A stretch of 64,000 nt of DNA from Polytrichum commune (GCA_950295325.1 OX485803.1:2854001-2918000); one strand, 5' to 3'. Positions 44,201 through 55,425 are shown, counted from the first letter of the stretch. Notes: a model not told the origin generated them from the letters alone. Numbers and translations are program-made.

Positions 44201-46640
44201 TTTCTACTGTGATATGTGAAATTACATTTGCCTTTGCAAAATTTAAAGTCGCCTCTTTACCCATGCAAATTACCTTGGGTTTAAGCCAAATCACATAAAT
44301 TTGTAGATTTGTTTATTCATCCATATAGCAGCTATAGGGGGAAATATTTGATGTATTATGTAACTATGGTAAAAACATATCAAAATAGTGTGGATTGTTA
44401 TTAAATTAGTGTGGGGCAACCTAATTGCACATATCAGAGTAGCTTGCCATACTAGAGATATGTGAGTCAAGCTAATCTTCCATAGATTGATTCAGGATAT
44501 AGGCTGGCAATCCCGTAGGTAAACCCTGTTTTGGGTTCTAAAGTACTCTCAAAGTTTTTGGGATTGCAAGAGGAGATCCAAGAAGGTCTACCCAGTTTTC
44601 AAAACTAGGCCACCACATACAACTAGCTAAAAAGCTCTTAATGAAAGTTTCTCTAAAAGGTGGACCAAAATCCAAGTTTTGGTCCCTTTGTGAGGGACTG
44701 CACAGACAACTTCAGTATGGCAACACAATAGGAGTAATATATTCTCGGACCCCACAACATTCAAATCTTGTACAATTTAAATTTTTAGGTTGGTGGGAAC
44801 CAAGGGTTCTTCCACAAATTAGGAGACTCAAATCCTCATGCTCAATAGAGTCATCTGTAAAGTCCCTTGAAGACTTGGATGAAATCATGGTTTTGATCCT
44901 TCATTGAGAAAACTTTCTATTAAGATCTTGTTAGCTCATCGTGTAGTGGAGGCTATTTTGAAAGTTTGGTGAGATTTTTGGTACATCATGTCTCACAAAC
45001 TTTGAGAGAAGTGTAGGATCTAAAAGAGGGTACGTGCATGGGACCCATTGTCCTAAATCCCAAAGTGGCCTATGCAAGGTTAGCTTGGCCCATTCATCCT
45101 AGAAGGGCAAGCTAGAAAATTGATTTTTAATAGCCTGACACCACTCTTTGTGTATAGTAATTTAAGGATCAAGAAAACTTGGGCGACTTTGTGTCAATTC
45201 TCATAAACTCAAGGTTTGAGACTAAACCCATGATTTCATGTCCTTGACTTTATAAATAAGTCTATTGAGCATGAGGATTTGAGTCTTCGCCCTGCACAAC
45301 TCAAATGTTTAGATTAATTGGAATGAAGGGATCTTTGTGAAGTTTGAATTAGGTTGATTAACCTAAATAATGTTTTTAAGAGTTTGGTCACCCCTATGTG
45401 CAGCATGGCCCTTATTAGAAAGTCTTTGAGAAGTTACAGGTTATGGGACCTGGCAGTTGATAGATAAATATATAGGTTTTACACCAGACATTCAACTGGG
45501 AGTGTGTTAATTTTTGGTCCTTGTGGTGCACATTTGCAGGGGGTCATACTCTAGGTGTTGGGCACTGTCAAAACTTTGCAGACCGAGTATGGCCACAGCG
45601 TGATCCGTCCATGTCCTTGGCATTTTCACTGGTCCTTAGGACAACTTGCCCAGCTCCGTTTAGCAATTTCAATTCGCTCACGACAATGCCCATAGACTCC
45701 TCGAATTTTAATTTTGACAACAACTACTTCAATGACATCAAGGTAAGTACCCAAGTCAAACTGCTTTTTATTGATGGTTTATGTTGCACAGGGTAAAACT
45801 AGGATTGCATTCGTGGTGTATTAACATGTTTCTATGTTGCAATATTAATTGTGAACAGAGGTAATCTCGTGAAGCTGGGTAGTTCACAAATGAATATCCT
45901 CACTACACTAAACATCTGGAGCAAGTTTACCAGCCTCTTTTTTAAGCACTTTGGATTATTTCCATATTTCTTTTGTTGGTTTGGTTTCTAGTAGTTTGTT
46001 GATAGTTAAGGTAGATGTGCCTAATTCAGCGACTTATCTTGATTAGACACCTATATTTGAGAAGTATGTGGTGTAATGTGGCTTCAAGATCGGATACTAA
46101 AAAGGCATGTGTTTAAAAGAGATTGGACTAAACTCAAAATATGATAACCATTCTAGGGTCAATAGTCAACATTAGTTGGGGGGGGTGTATGACCATTTAA
46201 TGAGCATAGCAATCTTCACTTTGATAATGAATAAGATATTCATATAAGCTTTCAAAATAATGAGGAAAGTGGCTTAGATGGCCTCAATTTGGATTTGTGG
46301 ACCATCTGGCACTGATCAAGTGTTTCGTATCCTAGGAGAAGGGGCTAGTTGGAAAAAGTAGCCATTTTAAGACCCATCTACCTTATGTATGCCTAAGGTA
46401 ACATAGGGAGCTGATGAAAAGTATGTTATATTTTTGCTGCAGCAAGGGAGAGGTTTGTTCACTGTGGATGCAGAACTGGCAAGAGATCCGAGGACTGCCT
46501 CGTACGTGGACATGTTTTCCCAGAACGAGTCACTCTTTTTTGAGGTTTTCTCTTCAGCATTCATGAAGCTTACCCAGCACAACATACTCACGGACACCGA
46601 TGGAGGAGAAGTGCGAAGGAACTGTCACCATGTCAATTGA
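41235..46640 (+). CDS. Secreted class III (heme) peroxidase
   Basis: The enzyme oxidises phenolics with H2O2, typically in the wall or vacuole. Five exons: 41235-41480, 42130-42324, 42913-43078, 45540-45742 and 46443-46640, all GT-AG, giving 335 residues, normal for the family. Residues 1 to about 35 form a hydrophobic signal-peptide-like start. The distal site is LLRLVFHDC (Arg73, His77), followed by GCDASILLD, VVSCADIVAMAARD, a GGPDIPILTGRKDS substrate-side loop, the proximal heme ligand in QGGHTLG (His205), and FDNNYFNDI then QGRGLFTVDAEL. All eight conserved cysteines are present (46, 79, 84, 127, 133, 212, 239, 331). Introns 1, 2 and 4 fall at the three canonical positions. Intron 3, just before GHTLG, is extra. 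FHDCAV replaces the usual FHDCFV. AATAAA lies at 46768. Confidence 0.95.
42437..42850 (+). repeat. Two-copy tandem repeat in peroxidase intron 2
   Basis: GCCAACTACATCAATCAATATG/GCCAACCCCCACATTCAATATG, AACTCGTG/AACTCATGG, CATCCCTTCATGAAGTGG/TATCCCTTTATAAAGTGG, GATGTTTATGC and ATGTGTAATCA..CCTGGT recur about 230 bp apart and fill most of the 588-bp intron. Confidence 0.8.
43390..43569. mobile_element. 180-bp MITE in peroxidase intron 3
   Basis: The left end GATGGGGGTCCACGGTCCAAG and right end CTTGGTCTTGGACCCTCATC are imperfect inverted repeats, flanked by TA on both sides (43388-43389, 43570-43571). The centre is AT/GC mixed with no coding capacity. Confidence 0.65.
44225..44455 (+). repeat. 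Dispersed repeat copy in peroxidase intron 3
   Basis: CTTTACCCATGCAAATTACC, AATCACATAAATTTGTA, TTAAATTAGTGTGGGGCAACC and TAATTGCACATAT match the copies at 7.9 and 25.0 kb. Confidence 0.65.
44540..44900 (+). repeat. Dispersed repeat family I, copy 2
   Basis: This is the uninterrupted version of the repeat at 24.2 kb: CTCTCAAAGTTTTTGGG, GAGGAGATCCAAGAAGG, AGCTCTTAATGAAAGTTTCT, CCAAGTTTTGGTCCC and GAGGGACTGCACAG. The short open frame 44641-44907 lies inside it and is not a gene. Confidence 0.65.
46009..46383. mobile_element. AGGTAG-type MITE, copy 4 (in peroxidase intron 4)
   Basis: The ends AGGTAGATGTGCCTAA and TTAAGACCCATCTACCT are inverted and flanked by TA on both sides (46007-46008, 46384-46385). 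It makes up more than half of the 700-bp intron 4 and its right end is only about 60 bases from the exon 5 acceptor. Confidence 0.8.
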
Positions 46641-46767
46641 TGCTGCCTTCGCAACGTGCCCACTGACAAACACATGCAAAGATCATTCTGCAACTTTTTA
46701 ATTTATTGCCAACTATTCTTTGGGTGGTTTTGTGGTCTGTAGTTTGTGTTTATACACATTCTGAGGT

Positions 46768-46773
46768 AATAAA
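46768..46773 (+). terminator. Candidate polyadenylation signal of the peroxidase gene
   Basis: AATAAA lies 128 bases after the TGA stop of the last exon. Confidence 0.5.
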
Positions 46774-47345
46774 CCCTGTGACATATGTTGAATCCTATAT
46801 TTATGACACAAGTGTCTGTCAGCTACCAATAGTTTCTGTACAGAGGAGGGAATATGAAACAATTCGTTCCATTTCAAAATACTATAAAGAAGAGTCTTCA
46901 TTCTGTGATCAATTCTTGACAACTGACTCAGTACAATAGCTTTACTGTTTAAGATTTGGATATGTGTCATCAGTGGCTGGCGGAAAGGGAAGGTTGGTCA
47001 GCTTAGTCGTACAAATTAAGGACAATTCCTCAAGGACTACGGGCCGGTTCACAGGGGTCCCAAGTCCTAAGTCCCAAGTATGACATGGATGCCTACATGA
47101 CAACACTTTTTGTAGGTGAGGTTTGGGACTTGTGTTGCGAGTTGGGTCGAGCAAAAAGCCAGACTCAACTCTCAACACAAGTCCTGCAAATATATTTGCA
47201 TTAAAATAATTTAGAGCTGATTTTAATGATAATTAGTCATATTTCAATGGTTTTTTGAAGATCAAAAGGTGGGACTTTGCCTCCATGTTGGGATTTGCCT
47301 CCATGAGTGGGACTTGGGACTTGGGACCCCATGTGAACCGTCCTT

Positions 47346-47670
47346 AAGCGTTGGTTTACACATACACCAAGAGTCATGACCATGAAAATATAAGGGCTCT
47401 TCAAATCATCCAAAGGCTGTACCATGGGAAATGGAATTCTAATTTTGCAGTTGATGGGCCCTCAAGCTTAGTGTAAATGGAAGTGGACCATGTTGACAGA
47501 CCGCAATATATGCTTGGGTTCAAGCTCGCCATGACAATAATTTTTTAAGAGCCAATGAGAATTTCCTTGGTTGTCATGGCCTTAAGTTTTGCATTAGACC
47601 CATCTCTTTTGCCTTGCCTAATGCAATATCCAGTAAACCATGAAACATTACCTATTTGGTTTTATGTTGC
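47346..47670. mobile_element. Harbinger-like MITE, copy 5 (left part)
   Basis: It carries GGTTTACACATACACC, GAGTCATGACCATGAAAATA, CCAAAGGCTGTACCATGGGAAAT, GATGGGCCCTCAAGC and ACCATGAAACATTACC in the order seen at 17.7-18.4 kb. It breaks off near 47670, where gypsy sequence begins. I did not recognise the right part downstream. Confidence 0.65.
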
Positions 47671-47679
47671 TTATATAGT

Positions 47680-49200
47680 TTCTAACCAAGAAGTTGCTAC
47701 CGATCCTAATAAAATTGCAACTATTGTTTTTTTTTTTTACCTATTCCCCCTAGTCATTGAATATTTAGGACACATTGGATATTATTGTAGATTTATTTTT
47801 AGGCACTCTATCATTGCTTTACCATTGACAAAATTATTGAGGAATACAAATACCCCTTTGGTGTGGACCAGTGCATGTACTGAATCCTTTAATATCCTTA
47901 AAAGGAAATTAGTGATTGCACCCATTTTAGTCACCCCTAATTGGGAGAAGGATTTTGAAGTTTATGTAGACGCTTCTAGTGTAGCGATTGGTGCAATTTT
48001 GAGTCAAAAGGATGACCAAGGACATGAAAATCCTATTTATTTCACTAGTCGATAGCTAGTCCAAGCACGGGGAGGTCACATGCAAAAATCGTAGAAATAA
48101 TGTGCGATAAAATATAGGGTCTAATATATTCATTATAGGTAAATTTTGCAAAAAACATACATATAATATAGGGGGTTTTTAACATAGTGAAACTCGTTTA
48201 CATGTAAAAACTATCACATATAATGGCCTCTTTTATCTAGTCAGCACATATAAAGTAGCGTGGAAACAATTACTAGGGGTAGCAAGTTTAGGGTAGGGTT
48301 TGTGCTAGTGGATAAAAAAAAATGCAATTTTCTGTTGAAAATGCTTGGATGGATGACTTCACATGTTGGCTTGCTTGAATGATATTGAACCAACGGTTCC
48401 AATGTGGAGTTAATGGTCTCTACCCACGTGCCGGGAGGGAAATCTTTGGCGCTTGGTTTGACTTTGGTCACAGACCTTAGGTTTATTGTTTTGATTTCGT
48501 TCAAGTGAGTTTAGCATTGTGGTTGAACTTCACAATTCATGGTTGTAAGAAGAGAAATGTCCTTCATGAAAAAAAATGTTGCTTACAGAACCAAAGAAAA
48601 ATGGGGTGTACGAAATAAAATGTGGTTTAAGAAAAAAATGAACAATAGTCGGGCTCTGAGAAAAAAAATTGGGGTAAAGTAAAAAAAATTGGTTACTTGG
48701 GGTATAAGAAAAAAAATTAAATATAAATAAAATAGGGTATTTCTAAATGATTCCCCAAAAAAATTAGAATGACTGATAGGGTGTATTAAAATACAAGCAT
48801 TTACCTTTATTTTGAGAAATACCATACCTTATAATCTTTTATGCAAGGTAAGTAGCCCCCCGATAAATAGGTCATGAGCGCACATGTATGCATTAATTCA
48901 AGAGGGAGTGACCTCCCCGTGAGTCCAAGCTAAGCATAATTATACAATCACCAAGAGAGAAGCTCTGAGAATGATATTTTCAATCCAAAAAGTTTCGCCA
49001 TCACTTATTGAGATATAAGTTTAATTTTTATATAGATCATGATGCGTTTAAATACATATCAATAAACCCCACTTAAGTGGGCAAATAGCACGTTGGACAT
49101 TATTACTACAAGAGTTCAATTTTTCTATTCAAATTCATCATGGTATAAGGTTGGCTAACACAAACCATCTTTCTTGATTAAGCAAGGAACTTGGTACAAA
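47680..49200 (+). pseudogene. Ty3/gypsy reverse transcriptase C-terminus / RNase H fragment
   Basis: VATDPNKIATI, LGHIGYYCRFI, PLTKLLRN, FNILKRKLVIAPIL and YVDASSVAIGAILSQ are the RT thumb to RNase H junction of plant gypsy elements, running from about 47680 to 48057. The RNase H continuation (KREAL, then the KPHLSG..ARW..LLQEF motif) is found at 48930-49200. The two halves are separated by the hAT-like element at 48066-48921. Stops occur in both halves (for example TAG after FTSR at about 48052). No LTR, integrase or gag is visible nearby, so this is a fragment. Confidence 0.85.
48066..48921. mobile_element. hAT-like non-autonomous element (856 bp, 8-bp TSD)
   Basis: The terminal inverted repeats CACGGGGAGGTCAC are perfect over 14 bases, and the 8-bp direct repeat AGTCCAAG flanks the element at 48058-48065 and 48922-48929. 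An 8-bp duplication with CA-starting termini fits the hAT superfamily. The interior is AT-rich with poly-A runs and has no transposase frame. Confidence 0.88.
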
Positions 49201-50711
49201 CCTCATACAATGGTGCAATTGCACAATCTTTCCCTTACATGCAACCATAGTCTAGTAGTCATGATTCACTATACCATGGATTTTAATGTAGGAGTCACAA
49301 CTCATCAATAACATTTTTGAGTAACCAGTAACCACATGTAACCAGAGCCAAGGGCACCCAATGAGAGCAATAGTCTCTCATTAATTATTTGATAATTTAA
49401 TAAGTCGTGAATTTTTGTAGTAACAACCTTGCGGGTTACGGCATTCATTGATTTATTTGAGTTTTAATTAGGCAGTGTATACATTGTCCTTACTTGGTTC
49501 GACTAAAGGACTTCATCTTGTAAGTTTTAGTACCATAGGCCATGCCACGTTAAAAAATAGTCGGGACCATAGTCTTCAACATACAACTTGGTGGGTTTGT
49601 TGGGGTCCTTTAGGCATAAAGGGAAATAACATTAAGGACAAGAAAATCACAACATAGAAACCTCATAAACGAATATAGCTCTCACCCTTATCAAACCCGT
49701 AAGGCCGAGGCCTTGATACAAGAAGTCATAACTCTAATCTATCACTTAAATCCATCCTATGTCAACTAACACTATCCTAAGCACTTCAAGAAGGTGTCGG
49801 ACCCTTCACGAGAGCCCTTGTATACTATGAAATAGGAAGTTACCCAAGAAATAACCTAAATCTACTTACTCGTAGATTCGGCTCATAAATCTATCATAAT
49901 CTAGATATAACTAATATAGAAAGTCTTACCTCATAAACTTGATGAGGTGTAGGCCTTGTCACTGTTCTATCAACTTCGACATGGACAAGTAATGACCAAT
50001 TGATCCATATCTTCTAGAACTTACCGCAAAGTCTTAACACTTTACCTACTTTCTAATCCTAAGTAAATATCTATAATGCTAGTGAATACACAATTTTACC
50101 CCCAACATGTTGTTTTCAATGTGCAATTTAATCGAAGGTGCATCTCCCTTATAATTTTAATGATGTAATGGTTACCTTCATTAATTAATTCATATCCTCC
50201 TAGAAGTTTCATAGCTTAAGTTCATTGGTTCGTAAAGTAATTAATTAATATTGGGTTCATCTCACTAATTGAGAAATGCAAAGGACTATGGTGAGTCCTT
50301 ATCCAGAGATCGCCATCCACAACTCCATGTTACCAAGGTAACATTCATGTTCACTTTGAGTTATCTCTTTGCAAGTGCATGTGTCGTGACTTTCACTTGT
50401 CCATGATCTCGCCACACATCTTGGTTATTGCCCTTTAGACTTCCAAAGATTGTAGGCCATGGCACATGGAGCCAGGGTCAGGTGTTGGTTGTGCCCGCAG
50501 CTGTGGTAGGCCCAACCACCCCTTGTGTTTTGGGGATGGTCCCCGCCCAAGCTATGCGGCATGATTTAGGGCACATGATCACACTTCAATGTCGGGGCGG
50601 CATGCACATGGTATAATGCCCTTTTAAGGCATATTCAATTTTACTCTAGGCCTGGATATTATGACCCAATGGCCCCAATATGGATCGAAGGATAGTCCAC
50701 CCAGATCTTAG
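49201..50711. other. Intergenic, nothing recognised
   Basis: No gene was recognised. A small GC-richer patch at about 50430-50620 has a 62-codon open frame without family features. Confidence 0.5.
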
Positions 50712-50862
50712 TCATTCTAAATATAATTGGTTTTGCTTTATTTATTTGAGGTATATTATATAATTCCTCTAAAATGATAGGTAATTCTTCTATCGTCTCA
50801 AACTTCAACCAATTATTTTTCAAACTCAACCGGTTCATCTATAACTGTTGGTTCTCTTCAAG
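50712..50862 (+). repeat. Dispersed repeat family E, copy 5
   Basis: Blocks in copy-1 order: TAATTGGTTTTGCTTTATTT, TTGAGGTATATT, TTCCTCTAAAATGA, CTTCAACCAATTATTTTTCAA and CAACCGGTTCATCTATAACT. Confidence 0.65.
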
Positions 50863-51519
50863 CTTTGGTGTGGTAATTGGGGGTTTAGGTTTAAATTTGA
50901 GTGTTCTTGGTTAATACGATTATTTATGAATTTTTTGTAATGGTGGTTCAGTAAATGGGTTTACGGTGTAGGGTTAAAAAAATTGGTTAGCGGAGGGGTA
51001 AAGGGTGTATATCTTGATGTAGTAATTTGGTGTTTAAGGGTTATGGTTATATGAAGATATTTTTTAGAATGACGTTGAAATTAAAAACAATTGACAAGGA
51101 TTAATTGTGCGGCATTATCTTCTTCTAGTGCCTAGATTGTCCAACTACAACTTGAGTAAACTCTACTTATGAGAATGACTCAAACTATACTCGAACTACC
51201 ACTATATCTTAATTAACCACACTTCTTGTAACCAAAGCTATTTACATCCTATTGTGAGATTGCTTATTGTCTAACATCTAAAAATTGTTATAAATTACTA
51301 CTATGGTTACAATACTAACCTCATAGACTTGGGATTACGATACGTATTTTGTATACATTTCATTCGGGTTTACAGGAATTTAAACCCAAATTTGTCACAT
51401 TGAAACAATAGTGTCTACTGCCATATCTATGATATTAATTTTTCTGTACATGTTTCAATAATTTGAGCCCAAACGCATATGCTATTCCAAAAGGTCTAGA
51501 ATAGCGAGGGAGGTCCCTG

Positions 51520-52600
51520 TGGTTGAAGACTTGTTAAAGCTCACGCGTTCAATGCCTATAATATTTGCAATGATGGCGCATTTGGCCACCAATCCTGGAC
51601 ACAATTGGTGGAAAGACCCAAGGCAATACACGCATTACGATGTCATTGAAAGTTATCTTTAGTTTTATGATCATGCATTTAGAGACAAAAAAATACAGAG
51701 ACGCTTATCAAATGAATTATATTTCATTCTAATTTTTGGTTTCAGAAATAGAAGCATGAATTACTTCTAATGCTTTAATGTTTGTGATCGAGGCCCTCCC
51801 TATACATAAGGTTGTAGGTTTGGTTCTTTATAGGCTAGTACATGGGTACACTGCAACCTTTATGGCACACCGATTTTGTGTAGGCGATTCTACAATTCGT
51901 AAATATATGAATATCATCATAGATGTTTTACATGATGAGTAAAAATAATTCACTTGGTATGATTCTATACTGCAAGGAGATATGTTACAACATATAATTA
52001 ACCGTTTTCAATTTATATGTAATTTGTCAAATGTTGTTGGCGTAATTGATGGCTCTCACATTTTATTGGTTGAAAAACCAAGTCTTCGTGACACAGTTGT
52101 GCTTACCGAATTCTATTGTGCTCGAAAGGGTTCAACTCAGTGGTCCTTCAAGATGTTTGTGATGTAAACAAACTTTTATGGAACATTTGTTATAATATGC
52201 TTGGTGGTACAGCTCAAGGTGGAGCATTCCAATTTTCTTCATTGCATGATATGCTTTGTGCATGTGAAATCCTAAAAGAACTGGTTGTTCGCATACAAGG
52301 ATTGGATGTGTGTCCTTATTTGCTTGCTGATTCAGGATATCCTCTTCGAGAATATATGTTCAAAATTTTTTAAACCCCCCAATAGTAATGCTGATAAGAT
52401 TAGATTTGATACTCATATGAATGTTGAGCACATTATAATTTAAAATATATTTGGTTATTTAAAGGTAGATGGCGTATTCTAAAATTTGCAAGAACATTTG
52501 CTCATAAATTACCCAAAATTGTGTATGTTTGTTGCGTTCTACACTATTTTTATTAGCTTATGGGTGAAGCACCTACAGGATGAAGACCAAATGTAAATGT
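51520..52600 (+). pseudogene. Dead PIF/Harbinger (HARBI1-type) transposase
   Basis: NVVGVIDGSHI (first catalytic Asp at about 52048), then in other frames the LADSGYPLREYM block (about 52325), the FGYLKGRWRIL region (about 52450) and CCVLHY (about 52535) follow the Harbinger order. The frame changes near 52140 and near 52460. The second catalytic Asp appears replaced by Gly in a GGTAQGGAF stretch, and the place of the catalytic Glu is a TAA stop at 52441-52443. It is clearly inactive. Sequence upstream to about 51520 gives weaker N-terminal similarity with several stops. Confidence 0.85.
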
Positions 52601-54447
52601 TAATCCCCATGTGGGCTTGATTAGACAAAGACATATGCGCAGAGAAAAGACGTAGGGCTGCCCTAGCAAGAGAGACATTGAGAATTGCATTATTTGCGGA
52701 TTCTCTTCAAATTGAATGATAGTCTATGATTGATGACAATGTTATTATTGAGAGACATTCATTTTTTATATGTAATAGAAATTTGTATGTATTTGAAGCA
52801 TATATTTTAATAAAATGTTACATTTTTTATATATGATAAGATAAATACACTATGAATAATTTTACTTACATTTGTAGATATATGCTTTGTTACCATCTAT
52901 ATACAAACTAAATATATTTATATGATTGTATCTTACTATATTGAAGTTTTTATTTTTAAACAAAATTTATTTAAGGGCCATATCATAAATTTGCGATTGT
53001 TATTTTTTCATCACAATTTTTTATAAATATAAAAATATTTATTTACAATTTAAATTGACATAATATAAGATAACAACTATGATTATAAAATTGCTAAAAA
53101 TTAATACACATATTTCAAAATACAAATACTAGATAATATAAAAGTATAGCTATATCATTATAAAATAATATGTTGATTTATACAATGTATGCAAAAAAAT
53201 TATATATATATATTTTTTAAATACAAAAAATTGATATAAACCACACTAGCTATTCCTAAAACAACTAAAAACTTTACTATAAAAATAAGATTATCTAATC
53301 CTCATGACTATCTTGTGTGTCTATAAAATACCAATATTTTTAAAATGAAAGTCCAGTAGGTTTATTAGTCTGAGTTGTCAATTGATGCTCCACTCTAGTT
53401 TTTAATCACTTCTTGTTCGTAAAAACAAACCCAATGTATGATTTTCTATTGGATTGTCTCTTGTGTAAAACTGCATAGTCCCATGCACATATTTTTCACT
53501 TTTTACAAACAAACTAGGTTCATTGTTTGTTTGGAACTTGTGAAAATATTGATGAAGAATAAATTGACCTTTTAAAAGAGAACCTAATGTAAATCATATA
53601 ATTATAGATGATTTCATATCTAAAGAATCAACATGAGGCTTAATAAAAGAATTATTACTAAAGTGCAATTAACAAATATTTGTGGGAATATGATAATTAT
53701 CTAGACCAATATATATATAATTGTTGCTTGTTGATGGAAATGATGGTCAATCTTCTTATCGAATGTAAATGTTGCACTTTTTCATATATTACTTGTAATT
53801 TCGTCGTTGATGTCCTTAACCGTTTTCTCTTTATAAAGTAATATTTTCGACGAGTGGTATGAAACAATATTGCCACTAGCAATCTCCGCATTGAAAAAGT
53901 AATCATGACTAATAATATTATAAAATTCATGTTGTGAATTTTGAGTTTTTTTTAAAAAAAAAATTCATAAAGATGAACACTTTCATAATATATATTAGCC
54001 AATTTTGAAGTAGATCAATCTGTTCCTTCATCCAATATATTCAAAATACATAATAAAATAACATGTCTAATACCAAAGTTTTGGTATTAAGAGTTATTTT
54101 CACACCATCAAATATAACAAGAGGTGATGATATGATAGACACCAAATGATCATTTTCAAATACATATTTCTATTTATAATCTTCATTATTATATTACTCC
54201 AAATTCCAATAGGGTGTTAAATTAGTAATGATCTTATGTTGATGTTGATTGGAATAAACCATGGGCATTGTTATTCCCGTTGGTAGTTTGAAAGCCTCGA
54301 AAGTGGACTTGTATTACGTAGAAGTGTGTTTGACCTCACATCGTATAATTAACCTTAATAAAGAATTGTCTTCCTTACTTTCGATAAATTTCTTGTAGTC
54401 TTCAACAATTGCATTATAATCCGAAAGACTTTGAATTATGAAATCTC
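52601..54447. other. Very AT-rich interior of the second Harbinger element
   Basis: No coding signal. It lies between the transposase and ORF1 remnants, so it is probably old element interior plus later insertions. Confidence 0.5.
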
Positions 54448-54452
54448 GATAG

Positions 54453-55425
54453 TGTCGCAACCCTTGCTAGGTCCCTTAACAATCTTGCCAATTTTCGTTT
54501 CTAGCAAAGGTTACGAGCGCTAACCATTCGCATTCCGCCATGCTAATGGATAGCTCCTCTTACCCCGGACCAATAGTTCATAGGAGGGAACCAACCCTCC
54601 TACTTTGCTTTCGGGACTCACCCCTTAATCGGTAACCCATATCCCCAATGTGGACTTCCATCCATGGAAGTACAATCCTATGTTGATCATCGCGTTGCCG
54701 GAGCAACACTACAACAACCCGAAGCATACTAGGCAACTATGGCCTCACAATAGGCCAAAGCCCATGGAGGCCTTGCCGTTCGGCCTCGGGTGGGTGAGGC
54801 CACACCACCTCACCCATATAAGCCTCTAGGACTCTACACGGAGCCCCTACCCCACCGCCAACCAACCTCTTGTCTCTCTACCAAGAGTTGGGGCCAAGTG
54901 GACATTTTCCCTTAGCTGCTGGGCCTAGAACCCCCCCAGCAGCTTCAGACCATCATAACTTCCTTGTATGATGTCTGATCATAAAAACCAACCACTCCAT
55001 CCTCATCTACGCTTCACGTAGATGCCGATGGACTCCTCGCTTGCCCCATTCGGGCAAGTCTTGAGGAAGTTATGCCTGTTTGAACCTTGGCAGTCCCGGG
55101 AATCACTCCCAGGCACTGCTGTACCAGGTCGCTGTCCCGGGACAGCGCCCCACTCAAATGGCCATAACTCCTAGCTCACACCTCCGATTGAGGTGTTCTT
55201 GAGCATTCTAGAATCACCACGCCATGAGCTACGCATAGCTCATGGCCTTACCCTTGTGCCTCCTAGTCTCCGTGGGTGGGAGGCGTTCCCAACGCCCGGG
55301 GCCCTCACCCACACTAGGATCACTTGGGCCCTCTCACCAACGGCGCCACAAGTCCCGGGTGTCACTCCGGGGTCCCCCTTGTGCCCATGGTGTTTCGGGC
55401 ACTCCTCATGGAGAGGTGCGCGACA
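54453..55425. mobile_element. Solo LTR, 973 bp, GC-rich
   Basis: It begins TGTCGCAACCC and ends GTGCGCGACA, the short inverted TG...CA termini of an LTR. It is flanked by GATAG (54448-54452) and GACAG (55426-55430), a 5-bp target duplication with one mismatch. CCATATAAGCC at about 54816 is a plausible TATA box. GC content is far above the AT-rich DNA on both sides. No primer-binding site or internal region adjoins it, so the element probably recombined out and left one LTR. Open frames at 55193-55454 fall inside it and are not genes. Confidence 0.78.
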
